Source: Actinopolymorpha rutila (lineage in GTDB: Bacteria > Actinomycetota > Actinomycetes > Propionibacteriales > Actinopolymorphaceae). From it: a stretch of 64,000 bases of DNA. The translations under genes were made by a program, and so were the position numbers. Shown here in pieces: positions 56,737 to 64,000 of this stretch. Each line of letters opens with the position of its first letter. Positions within the stretch are counted from its first letter, which is position 1. The DNA lies in the NCBI RefSeq assembly GCF_013407855.1, contig NZ_JACBZH010000001.1:5146001-5210000 (forward strand). Reading direction: 5' to 3'. The notes beneath the pieces are model-generated. The model was not told the DNA's origin, made no database searches, and saw only the letters and a list, made by a program, of their open reading frames with translations.

Positions 56737-57785
56737 CGTCCTCGGCATCGTCGACGTCGGACCCTGGGGTCTCCCCCGACCGTTCGACCTCGTCGACCGA
56801 AAACCCGCACGACGCGCACGACGTACACGACCGGCGACTGCTGTCCGGTGTCGTCGGGCAGGCAGGTGCGGTCGCCGTCGCGGTCACCGGCGGCGCCGCC
56901 TCGGCCGCGCAGGCGCTGGTGAACGGCCGGCTGGCCACCGGTCTCGGAACGCCGGTGACCGCAGCGCTGGTGAGCAACGGACTCGCCACCGCGCTCCTGC
57001 TGGTGATCGCGGTCGCCTCGCCCGCCGTACGAACGTCGTTGCGGCGCGTCCTTCGCGAACGGCTGCCGTGGTGGTGCTATCTGGGCGGCGTCCTGGGAGC
57101 GGTTTCGGTCGCCGGTACGGCGTTGGCCGCGCCGATCCTCGGAGTGGCGTTGTTCACCGTCGTCTCCGTCTGTGGCACCGGGGTGGGTGGCCTCACCGCC
57201 GACCGCGCCGGACTCGGCCCCGCGGGCCGGCTGCCGGTGAGTGCCGGCCGGGTGGCCGGGGCCGCGCTGGCAGTCGTCGCGATGACCGTCGCGCAGGCCG
57301 GCCATTCGGCTGCCAACGTGGCGCTCGCGGTCATCGTGTTCGTCCTGGTCCTCGGCATGGGCCGGTCGGTCCAGGCCGCGCTGAACGCCAGGCTGGCGGC
57401 GGTGGCCCGCAACGTGGGCGCCGCGTCCCTGGTGAACGCGACGGTGGGTACGACTGCGCTCGGCCTGGCTGCCGGGGTGCTCGCCACCGCGGGCGCCCTG
57501 CCGTTCGCCGGCTGGCCGGCGACCTGGTGGGCCTACCTCGGTGGCGTACTCGCGCTCGTGGTCACCGGCGCGAACATGATCGCGGCCCGGTCGATCGGCG
57601 TACTGCGGACGGTGCTGGCGGCCCTGTCTGGACAGCTGGTGTGCGGAATCGCGCTCGACGCGCTGGTGCCGTCCGAGCCGACGCCGACCGGATGGCTGCT
57701 GCTGGGTTCGGCGCTGATGGTGCTCGCGGTCACGGTGTCCGGGGTCACCGCCGCCCGGGACAAGCAGGGGCCGGCTCGCGCGTGA
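56733..57785 (+). CDS. DMT-superfamily transporter (YdcZ/DUF606-like)
   Basis: The 350-residue membrane protein has about ten transmembrane helices in two halves, with paired motifs QALVNGRLATGLGTPVTAALVSNGLATALL (cited for about 65-95) and QAALNARLAAVARNVGAASLVN near 210-231, the internal repeat of DUF606/YdcZ exporters. It has a low-complexity N-terminal tail. GTG at 56733 overlaps the previous stop by four bases. It may move the substrate or product of the dehydratases. Its stop lies 3 bp from that of the converging P-loop gene. Confidence 0.88.
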   Translation: MTSSASSTSDPGVSPDRSTSSTENPHDAHDVHDRRLLSGVVGQAGAVAVAVTGGAASAAQALVNGRLATGLGTPVTAALVSNGLATALLLVIAVASPAVRTSLRRVLRERLPWWCYLGGVLGAVSVAGTALAAPILGVALFTVVSVCGTGVGGLTADRAGLGPAGRLPVSAGRVAGAALAVVAMTVAQAGHSAANVALAVIVFVLVLGMGRSVQAALNARLAAVARNVGAASLVNATVGTTALGLAAGVLATAGALPFAGWPATWWAYLGGVLALVVTGANMIAARSIGVLRTVLAALSGQLVCGIALDALVPSEPTPTGWLLLGSALMVLAVTVSGVTAARDKQGPARA

Positions 57786-57788
57786 CGG

Positions 57789-58976
57789 TCACCGCCGAGC
57801 GCGTACGCGACTCGACGCCTGGGGCCAAGCTCCTGTGTGGGCAAGCACGGCTTGCACCACCTGCTCGACGGTCCGCCCGTCGGTGTCGACCCGGTGGTCG
57901 CCAACCCCGGCTTGCTCCAGGTCGGCCGCGCCCCTCGCCGCGTCGTTCGCCACCTGCTTGAGGACCGAGTCCGGCTGTCCTCTCAGCGGATCACCGGGCT
58001 GCCACCAACTGCCGCCTCGGCCGCGCCTCAGGATCCGGCGGGTCAGTTCCTCCGGCCCGGCGTGGAGTCGGCACACCGTCAGGGTGGCGGCCGGCAGCGC
58101 GTTCGCGTACGTGTGTACGGCGGAGGGGTCGTCGACCGGTCCGTTGACGACCAGGCACCGTGCACCGCCGGCACGGTAGGTGTCCCACACCGCCGCGAGG
58201 TTGTTCGCCCTGACCTGGTGGACGTCCACGCCGGTGTCCACATCCACGTCGCCGTCCACGCCGGTGTCGCCGACCCGGAAGTGGCCGAGCTGGTCCAGGT
58301 CGACGAACGCCGCGGGCACGCCCGCTGCCCGCGCGTGCTCGAACAGCTGCCAACCCACGGTTGACTTGCCGACCCCGGTGGCGCCGCACACCCACAGGAT
58401 CGGTCCGGGTGCGTGGCTGATCCGTCGCGGTGCCGGGCCGGCGACCGAAGCCCTCGCCACGAGGCCGGGCCACTGCCCGATCCGCGTGCGCATCAGGCGC
58501 ACCACCTCTTCGACGGTCAGGTCGGTGGTGTCGACGCAGCTGTCGGCAAAGTCACTGGCGTCCAGCACCGCCGCCTCCCGCAGCACCTCGTCCACCAGCT
58601 CGGCCTGAGCGCCGCGGCCGACGAACCGCGCACGGAGTACGTCCTCGTCGGCGCGCAACCGGCACACGGTCACCGCCGTTCGCGGCAACGGATCCACCGG
58701 TGCGTCGCGACGCGGATCGAGGAGTCCCGAGGTGACCACGCAACTGATCCCGGCGGCCTCGAAGTTGGCCACGACGGCGGCCAGGTTCGTGGCCTGCATC
58801 CCGTGCCGCCCCGGATCGCTCGCGGATTCGGGGTAGCACATGCCGAGCTGGTCCAGGTCGACGTACCCCGCGTTCACGCCGGCGTCGACCAGCTGGGTAT
58901 GGAGCTCCCACCCGACCGCCGACTTGCCCACCCCGGGCGGCCCGCAGATCCACAGCACCGGGACCAGTTCGCTCAT
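57789..58976 (-). CDS. Tandemly duplicated P-loop kinase-like protein
   Basis: The 395-residue protein consists of two similar halves, each with Walker A (CGPPGVGKSAV near residue 13; CGATGVGKSTV near 197), a strand ending VDLDQLG (about 40 and 224), NLAAVVANFEAAG or NLAAVWDTYRAGG, and TVCRLRA or TVCRLHA before an Arg lid. Both nucleotide sites look intact. The fold is that of small-molecule kinases such as chloramphenicol phosphotransferase. ATG 58976 lies 7 nt after TAGGGT (leaderless). A VDxD repeat (30-bp period) sits in the second half. The substrate is unknown. Confidence 0.88.
   Translation of the reverse strand: MSELVPVLWICGPPGVGKSAVGWELHTQLVDAGVNAGYVDLDQLGMCYPESASDPGRHGMQATNLAAVVANFEAAGISCVVTSGLLDPRRDAPVDPLPRTAVTVCRLRADEDVLRARFVGRGAQAELVDEVLREAAVLDASDFADSCVDTTDLTVEEVVRLMRTRIGQWPGLVARASVAGPAPRRISHAPGPILWVCGATGVGKSTVGWQLFEHARAAGVPAAFVDLDQLGHFRVGDTGVDGDVDVDTGVDVHQVRANNLAAVWDTYRAGGARCLVVNGPVDDPSAVHTYANALPAATLTVCRLHAGPEELTRRILRRGRGGSWWQPGDPLRGQPDSVLKQVANDAARGAADLEQAGVGDHRVDTDGRTVEQVVQAVLAHTGAWPQASSRVRARR
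58224..58268 (-). repeat. In-gene 30-bp-period repeat in the P-loop protein
   Basis: GTCCACGCCGGTGTC occurs at 58224-58238 and 58254-58268; the encoded DTGVD repeats flank a GDVDV segment in a loop of the second P-loop domain. Confidence 0.7.
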
Positions 58977-58983
58977 CTCGGCG

Positions 58984-58989
58984 ACCCTA
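58984..58989 (-). promoter_or_regulatory. -10 box of the P-loop gene
   Basis: TAGGGT on the minus strand ends 7 nt before the ATG at 58976, a leaderless start. Confidence 0.5.
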
Positions 58990-59018
58990 CGCTCCACTCC
59001 CCCGTGGGTGCGACTGAC

Positions 59019-60044
59019 TTACTCCCCGCCGGGCTCCTCGTACAGCCGCAGCAGCTCCTGCCGGTGGCGCGGCACCGGCAACAGGTCTCGTACCTGGTCG
59101 ATCCGCCCAACCGGCCACCGCCGCGCGATGCGTTCCACCGTCGGGTCCTTGATCTGTGCGCGCAGCGCACCCGGAAAATCTCCCCAGACCACCTTGAACG
59201 GACGGTCCCACAGCTGGTGCACCTCGGTGGCGACGGGCTCGGTGACGCCCAACGCGTTGTGCATGGCCGCGACCGCCTCGTAGGCAACCGCCAGCGCCTC
59301 CTCGCGTTCGGGCCAGGTGCCGGCTCGAAGAGCACGCGAGAGTACGGGAGACAGTTCGGCGCCGCAGGCCAGCCGGGAGAAGGCGGTGCCGAACCACTTG
59401 GAGTACGGCGCGTACTGGCGTTCCATCGAGAAGCACAACGCCATCAGGTCGTGCACCAGCTGCGCACCGATGAGTGCCGACCCGAGTTCGTCGCCCACGA
59501 AGCCGGTTCGGCCCACCAGGTTGGCCTCCGGGTGGACCCGCCACCAGCCGGCGAGCAGGAGGTAGAGCCAGACGTCGTGCGGATAGTAGGCGAACCGATC
59601 GCGGATGCCCCGCAGACCGACGTCGTCGTGGTGGACGGTGCCGGCGGCGAGCATCCGGAGCCGGTCCTCGGGAAAGGTGAGCCAGTCGTGCGCCTCGATC
59701 TCCTCGTCGAGGTCGAAACCCAGCTGGGCAAGGACGTAGCCATGCAGGGTGTGAAGCTCGTACTTGGTCGCGCGATTTCCGAACCGAGCGGGCAGTCCCG
59801 TCCGCAGGGCTTCCTCGACCGCTTCACCGTGCCGAGTTTCGTCCTCCTCCCGCAGGAAGACCAGCACGCGCGCCTCGCAGTCGTGGTCGGTCGACATCTC
59901 GTCGTCGAAGCCCAGCACCTCCGAGCCCCGGCCGAGAAGTGCCGCGCTGTGTGGCAACCCAGGGAACCTCGCGTCCAGGACCGGCCGCACCGCCTCGTGG
60001 TAGAACCGCGCGCTGAGCTCCCTGCCGGAGACGAATCCAGTCAT
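59019..60044 (-). CDS. DUF4037-type nucleotidyltransferase-like protein
   Basis: The 341-residue protein begins with LLGRGSEVLGFDDEMSTDHDCEARVLVF (about 36-63), a nucleotidyltransferase-like GS-x-D pattern with paired Asp. An all-helical DUF4037 domain follows (ALIGAQLVHDLMALCFSMERQYAPYSKWFG near 190-219). The ATG lies 11 nt past the modA stop, so it is probably in that transcript. The family is often annotated as of unknown function or antibiotic-adenylyltransferase-like. A link to molybdate is not otherwise supported. Confidence 0.85.
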   Translation of the reverse strand: MTGFVSGRELSARFYHEAVRPVLDARFPGLPHSAALLGRGSEVLGFDDEMSTDHDCEARVLVFLREEDETRHGEAVEEALRTGLPARFGNRATKYELHTLHGYVLAQLGFDLDEEIEAHDWLTFPEDRLRMLAAGTVHHDDVGLRGIRDRFAYYPHDVWLYLLLAGWWRVHPEANLVGRTGFVGDELGSALIGAQLVHDLMALCFSMERQYAPYSKWFGTAFSRLACGAELSPVLSRALRAGTWPEREEALAVAYEAVAAMHNALGVTEPVATEVHQLWDRPFKVVWGDFPGALRAQIKDPTVERIARRWPVGRIDQVRDLLPVPRHRQELLRLYEEPGGE

Positions 60045-60055
60045 GGAGAAGGACC

Positions 60056-60901
60056 TTACGGCGTCTGGAACCCCGCGCGGGCGAGCACGGCCCGTCCACG
60101 ACCGGACAGCACGTAGTCGACGAAACTCCTGCCGCCGTTCGCGTTCTGGCCGCCCTTCAGAACGACGATGGGGTACGCGTTGATAGCCTTGGCCGACTCG
60201 GGAAACTCCACGCCGTCGACGTCGGAGGCGGCCGAGCGCACGTCCGTGCGGTAGACGAGCGCGGCGTCGACCTCGCGGATCCTGACCTTTGTCAGGGCGC
60301 CCTTGACATCAGGCTCCAACGTCACCGGGGTTATCTTGACGTGGGCGGCCGCCAGCGCCTTCTGAGCGGCCGCGCCGCAGGGCACCTGCTCCGCGCACAG
60401 CGCCACCTTCGTCCCCGACTTGGCCAGATCTTTCAGCCCCTGCACGTGTTTCGGGTTTCCCTTCGGCACCGCGATCACGAGCTGGTTGCGAACGAACGTC
60501 GTCGGGCTACCGGCCACGTGGCCCTGCTCGGTGACCGCCTGCAGGTTGGCCGGGGCGGCCGAGGCGAACACGTCCGCGGGTGCGCCCTGGTTGATCTGGG
60601 TGGCCAGGGCGGAGCTGCCGCCGAAGTTGAACCGCACCGTGACGCCCGGATGGGCCGCCTCGAACTCCTTGCCCAGCGTGGTGAACGACTCGGTCAGCGA
60701 GGCGGCGGCGAACACCGTGATCGTCCCGGAGACCTTTGGCGTGGCGGACTTCGCGGCCGCACTGGTAGTGCTCTTGCCGGGAGTCTTCCCGGCCCGGTCG
60801 CCGGCGGAGTTCGTCGGGCCACCACAACCGGCCAGGCCGACCAGGGTCACCGCGGTGAGTGCAGCCACGCCGACCAGCGCGGAACGCAGCCGCGCGCTCA
60901 C
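60056..60901 (-). CDS. modA: Molybdate ABC transporter substrate-binding lipoprotein
   Basis: The 281-residue protein has a lipoprotein signal (VTLVGLAGC, Cys near residue 26) and the ModA fold: ITVFAAASLTESFTTLGKEFEAAHPGV (about 61-87), NFGGSSALATQINQGAPADVF (about 92-112) and ALVYRTDVRSA near 215. It binds molybdate or tungstate outside the cell. GTG overlaps the stop of the TOBE gene (GTGA). The next gene downstream is not modB but a DUF4037 protein, so the membrane and ATPase genes are missing or elsewhere. Confidence 0.92.
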   Translation of the reverse strand: MSARLRSALVGVAALTAVTLVGLAGCGGPTNSAGDRAGKTPGKSTTSAAAKSATPKVSGTITVFAAASLTESFTTLGKEFEAAHPGVTVRFNFGGSSALATQINQGAPADVFASAAPANLQAVTEQGHVAGSPTTFVRNQLVIAVPKGNPKHVQGLKDLAKSGTKVALCAEQVPCGAAAQKALAAAHVKITPVTLEPDVKGALTKVRIREVDAALVYRTDVRSAASDVDGVEFPESAKAINAYPIVVLKGGQNANGGRSFVDYVLSGRGRAVLARAGFQTP

Positions 60902-61299
60902 GACCGGGCCCCGTGTTCGACCACGACGTTCGTCGACTTGATCACCGCGACGGCCACGGAGCCCACCTCCAGGCCGAGTTCGTCCACCGCCTCCCGGCTC
61001 ATCAACGACACCACCCGGTACGGCCCGGCCTGGATGTCGACCTGGGCCATCACGGTGTCCTTGGCGACGGCGGTGACGATGCCGCGCAGGCGGTTTCGGG
61101 CGGAGGAGAACCCGGTGCCGTCGGCGTCCGGCTCACCTGCCTGCGCACGGGCGAACGCGGCCAGATCCTGCCCGGCCACCGTCCGGTGGCCCTGCCCGTC
61201 GCGCTCGGCGGCGAGTCGGCCGGCGTCCACCCAACGACGTACGGTGTCGTTGCTGACGCCCAGAAGCTCGGCGGCCTCACTGATTCGGAACGATGTCAC
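60898..61299 (-). CDS. HTH plus TOBE (Mop) molybdate-responsive protein
   Basis: The 133-residue protein has an excisionase/MerR-like helix-turn-helix (SFRISEAAELLGVSNDTVRRWVDAGRL, about 2-28) and a TOBE/Mop domain (ARNRLRGIVTAVAKDTVMAQVDIQAG near 65-90; ELGLEVGSVAVAVIKSTNVVV near 107-127), which binds molybdate. It is a compact ModE-like regulator or molbindin. GTG 61299 is chosen because TATGGT lies exactly 6 nt before it (leaderless). It is coupled to modA. Confidence 0.9.
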   Translation of the reverse strand: MTSFRISEAAELLGVSNDTVRRWVDAGRLAAERDGQGHRTVAGQDLAAFARAQAGEPDADGTGFSSARNRLRGIVTAVAKDTVMAQVDIQAGPYRVVSLMSREAVDELGLEVGSVAVAVIKSTNVVVEHGARS

Positions 61300-61305
61300 G
61301 CCCAC

Positions 61306-61311
61306 ACCATA
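61306..61311 (-). promoter_or_regulatory. -10 box of the TOBE-modA transcript
   Basis: TATGGT on the minus strand ends 6 nt before the GTG at 61299. Confidence 0.5.
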
Positions 61312-61412
61312 GCGGGCGCAGGTGCAAGGTGAAACCGGCTACTTACCTCGCATCCGCGCCTCGCACACCGACCCGCCCCGCGCATCTGCCGGGATGGCGT
61401 TCCCAGTCGACG

Positions 61413-62582
61413 TCAGCCGTGCCCGCCGACGGTCACCCGGCCGATCGTCAACGTCGGATTGCCCTGTAACACCTCGCCGACGCGGCGCACCTGCAGGTCG
61501 AGGTCCTCACGCTGGGCCGCGGTGAGGTCGACGACAGGCTCCACGGTGACCGCGATCTGGCGGCCGCTTCGGCGCTGGTGCCACAGCCCGCCGACCACTC
61601 CGTCGACCAGGAGCACCTGGAAGTTGCCACCGAGCACCCGGTCGGCCGCGCGTCCCGGACAGAGGTGCTCGGGCGGCTGGTTCCCTACCCGATAGGCGTA
61701 TCCGTCGAAGTACGGCAGCAGGCGTACCCCGCTCGGCGCCTCGTCCGGCACGTCCAGCTCGCCGGCCGGCAACCAGGCGGGGCTCCCCTCGACATCGACC
61801 CGGCATAGCTCCCCGTCCGCGGTTTCGAACACCGAGCGCGCCCACGACACCGGCGCGTTCAGCCAGTGCGCGAACCGCTGCGGCGTCGACGGCCCGTACG
61901 CACGCAGGTAGCTGCGCAGGAGCCGTGGCACCGCCTCCTCCGCCGCAGCCGGCCGGAACGACGGAAGCCAGCGCCGCGGGTTGGTGTAGGTCACGTTGCG
62001 GCCGGTGTTCGGCCCGAAGCACAGCGTGCCCCGATGCCCAGCGAGGTGCTGGACCTGCCGCCAGCGTGGCCAGTACGTCTGGAACGCCGGCATCACGGGG
62101 TCCGCGGCCCATGACCCGGCGAGGTCGGCCACCGCGTCGGTGAGCTCGTCCACGGTGAGCTCGGCGTCCAGCAACGCGGTGCCGATCGCGTCCACCACCA
62201 CTTCGATCTGGTCCGGGCTCATCCGCACCGACTCCGGGAACGGGCTGACGCTCGGCGCGACGGCCGACAGCGCGCCGGTCCAGGTGCCGAGCTCGGCTGC
62301 GGGCAGGAGGTGGACGGTGCCACGCGGCCCGAACGCCTTGATCAGACTGTGGTCGTTCCACAACGCGTTCCGGATGTCGACGCGGGTGGCACCCTCGATC
62401 CGGAGCGCGATCCCGAGCTCAGCGGCGGACATCACCTGCGCATGTGTGCCGGCCGTCGCCGCGACGATCTCGGCCGGCTCGGCGTCCTTGGCCGGCTGGG
62501 TGAGCGCATGCACGTGCAGGCGGCGCGCACACACCTGCCGCCGGGTCAGGCGTGTGGCCGAGGCGGGAAGCTGCTTGGTCAT
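61413..62582 (-). CDS. AlkZ/YcaQ-like winged-helix DNA glycosylase-family protein
   Basis: The 389-residue protein matches the HTH_42 (YcaQ/AlkZ) family: ARRLHVHALTQ near 20, IRNALWNDHSLIKAFGPRGTVHLL (about 66-89, the family hallmark RGTxHL) and VRLLPYFDGYAYRVG near 290. AlkZ-type glycosylases excise bulky or crosslinked alkyl bases and often protect against self-made genotoxins, but many relatives are untested. ATG 62582 lies 7 nt after TAGAGT (leaderless). It is a single gene between the molybdate genes and the oligopeptide-type binding protein. Confidence 0.87.
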   Translation of the reverse strand: MTKQLPASATRLTRRQVCARRLHVHALTQPAKDAEPAEIVAATAGTHAQVMSAAELGIALRIEGATRVDIRNALWNDHSLIKAFGPRGTVHLLPAAELGTWTGALSAVAPSVSPFPESVRMSPDQIEVVVDAIGTALLDAELTVDELTDAVADLAGSWAADPVMPAFQTYWPRWRQVQHLAGHRGTLCFGPNTGRNVTYTNPRRWLPSFRPAAAEEAVPRLLRSYLRAYGPSTPQRFAHWLNAPVSWARSVFETADGELCRVDVEGSPAWLPAGELDVPDEAPSGVRLLPYFDGYAYRVGNQPPEHLCPGRAADRVLGGNFQVLLVDGVVGGLWHQRRSGRQIAVTVEPVVDLTAAQREDLDLQVRRVGEVLQGNPTLTIGRVTVGGHG

Positions 62583-62589
62583 GGCCGCA

Positions 62590-62595
62590 ACTCTA
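62590..62595 (-). promoter_or_regulatory. -10 box of the AlkZ-like gene
   Basis: TAGAGT on the minus strand ends 7 nt before the ATG at 62582. Confidence 0.5.
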
Positions 62596-62644
62596 GGAAC
62601 CATTGAGGCCAGTTTCCGACCTCAGACGTCAGAGCACGCGGCAC

Positions 62645-64000
62645 CTACGAGTGCTGGTCGGGGTTGGCCCAGTAGAAGGCCTCAGGGTCGTAGACGGCCG
62701 GGGTCGGGTGGGTCCAGGCGTTCACCCAGCCGCCGGCGGCGAGGCTCTCCCGGGCCGGCACGTTGCGCAGGTCCTTGTGCACCACGGTCACCTGGGGCGC
62801 GTCGGCCACGCAGCCCATCAGGAACGGCCCCTCCTCGATGTGCACCTTGTAGATCTCCCACAGGAGCCGGACCTGTCTCATCCGGTCGGTCTCGACCCTG
62901 CCCTTCCGGTAAAGCTTCCACAACCGGTCGATCGGGCTGTCCGGCTCGGCCAGCAGCCAGGGCGGTTGCCGCTTCCACGGATCCTCGTGCTCCTGGGCCT
63001 TCAGCCTGCCCGGATCGGCTGTCTGCAAGGCGAAACCCTGCGCGTGCAGCGGAGCCCAGTGCGCGGGTGGTACCGGTACCACAGGAGCGGGGTAGATGAG
63101 CGGGGTGTCACTGACTTCCCACGTGGTGTACGACATCAGCCGTCCCGCCTCCCAGCGCTCCCCGAACGTCGTGGGCGGGACGGGGTTCAGTTCGGTGTCG
63201 ATGCCGACGGCGCGCCAGTTCTTCTTGATCACGTCGTTCTTGACGATGTTGATCTTGTCGGTGTCCGCGGGATAGTCGAGAGTGATCCTCAGCCTGGAGC
63301 CGTCGGGCAACTCCCGCTTGCCGTCGCCGTCCCGGTCGACCACGCCGAGCTCGTCCAGCATCGACTTCGCCTTCGCCGGGTCGTACGTCAGATAGGAGTC
63401 GCGCCAGCGGGCGTAGGTCTTCCGCCCGGTGTCATTGACGATGTACTCGTACGCCGTGGGGTGGGTGGTGCCGGTGGTCTTCTCGCCGGTGTTGAAGTAG
63501 ACGGACTTGCGTACCTCCTCCCGGTCGTAGGCGTGGGACAGCGCCTGCCGGAACTTCGGTTCGCGAATCAGCGTGCGCAGCTTCTCGTCGGGATAGTCGT
63601 AGTTGAAGAAGAACAACGTGCCGGTGCCCGAACCGGAGTTCCACAGGTGCACCTGCATGCCGCTGCGTTTCGACGACTGCTTCAGCGAGGACACGTCGGG
63701 CAGGCCGATGCCCACGAACGGCCCGTGGCAGTAGTCGACCTTTCCCTCTGTCACCTGGAGCTTGCGCACCTGCGGGTCGACGACCGTGGTGAACGTGAGC
63801 GTGTCCAGGTAGGGAAGCTGGCAACCGTCGGGCGCGACACACCAGTAGTAGGGGTTGCGTTCGAACGTCACCGCGCGGCCCTCGCGGTAGCTCGCGAGCC
63901 GCCACCCGGTCATCGTCGGGCACTGCGGATTGGTGGCCCAGTTGGCCTTGTCGTCGTGGGTGTTGAACCACGCCTTGCTGGTGATCGACTTGTTGTACTT
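62645..64000 (-). CDS. Partial ABC transporter substrate-binding protein, family 5 (peptide/opine type)
   Basis: The frame is open to the right edge (about 451 codons seen; N-terminus missing). It has the SBP_bac_5 pattern: VTFERNPYYWC, LDTLTFTTVVDPQVRKLQVTEGKVDY, FFFNYDYPD, FRQALSHAYDREEVRKSVYF (each quoted in part) and a C-terminal NAWTHPTPAVYDPEAFYWANPD. Such lipoproteins capture peptides, opines or oligosaccharides. It is the last gene of its transcript in the minus direction as far as seen; the permeases would lie elsewhere or upstream, outside the window. Confidence 0.9.
   Translation of the reverse strand, partial: KYNKSITSKAWFNTHDDKANWATNPQCPTMTGWRLASYREGRAVTFERNPYYWCVAPDGCQLPYLDTLTFTTVVDPQVRKLQVTEGKVDYCHGPFVGIGLPDVSSLKQSSKRSGMQVHLWNSGSGTGTLFFFNYDYPDEKLRTLIREPKFRQALSHAYDREEVRKSVYFNTGEKTTGTTHPTAYEYIVNDTGRKTYARWRDSYLTYDPAKAKSMLDELGVVDRDGDGKRELPDGSRLRITLDYPADTDKINIVKNDVIKKNWRAVGIDTELNPVPPTTFGERWEAGRLMSYTTWEVSDTPLIYPAPVVPVPPAHWAPLHAQGFALQTADPGRLKAQEHEDPWKRQPPWLLAEPDSPIDRLWKLYRKGRVETDRMRQVRLLWEIYKVHIEEGPFLMGCVADAPQVTVVHKDLRNVPARESLAAGGWVNAWTHPTPAVYDPEAFYWANPDQHS

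Overview
The window is high-GC DNA with strong GC3 codon bias, GTG starts, many 1-4 nt gene overlaps, Tat-type lipoprotein signals and sugar ABC transporters without their own ATPase gene. This suggests a soil actinomycete. A Propionibacteriales relative (Kribbella or Actinopolymorpha type) is my guess from gene content only. About 60 genes were called. No rRNA, tRNA, CRISPR array, insertion sequence or prophage was seen.

Layout. 1-4.6 kb: the end of a large helical protein with a hydrophobic hairpin (runs off the left edge), a coiled-coil protein, a MerR regulator with a clear operator, and a membrane protein. 4.5-7.2 kb: a minus-strand catabolic operon of two short-chain dehydrogenases around a sugar isomerase. 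7.3-9.8 kb: a nucleotidyltransferase-like protein and two tandem GAF-ANTAR regulators, linked to two tiny ORFs by overlapping stops and starts. 9.8-18.8 kb: a Tat-exported amidase, acetyltransferases, a frameshifted oxidoreductase beside its likely MerR regulator, a PadR operon and a kinase-like protein. 18.9-24.2 kb: a GH127-type arabinofuranosidase with an acetyltransferase, and an M14 carboxypeptidase with a C-terminal amidotransferase-like domain.

24.4-32.6 kb: a flavin oxidoreductase, a PfkB kinase, and a six-gene operon of sugar-binding lipoprotein, two permeases, GH4 glycosidase, HAD phosphatase and a kinase-like protein. 32.6-38.9 kb: a DUF222-HNH endonuclease with a Cys/His-rich insert, a Tat-exported beta-propeller, a kinase/methyltransferase pair and an ASCH protein. 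38.9-41.7 kb: an M20 amidohydrolase, an AlkB-like dioxygenase behind a perfect SOS-box core, and an SDR. 41.7-50.8 kb: a second ABC sugar operon divergent from a four-gene operon (alpha/beta hydrolase, Gfo/Idh/MocA, PhyH, DUF2891), with a LacI-type operator between them. 50.8-57.8 kb: an orphan beta-sandwich fragment, an FAD monooxygenase, an MHS-family transporter with an operator over its promoter, and an operon of two enolase-superfamily dehydratases and a DMT transporter. 57.8-64 kb: a duplicated P-loop protein, a DUF4037 protein, modA with a TOBE regulator but no modBC, an AlkZ/YcaQ-like protein and a partial oligopeptide-type binding protein.

Two sequence habits recur. Many genes appear leaderless, with TANNNT 6-8 nt before the start codon. 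Several intergenic gaps hold short degenerate tandem repeats of 9-20 bp; four of these arrays begin at a stop codon and repeat it.
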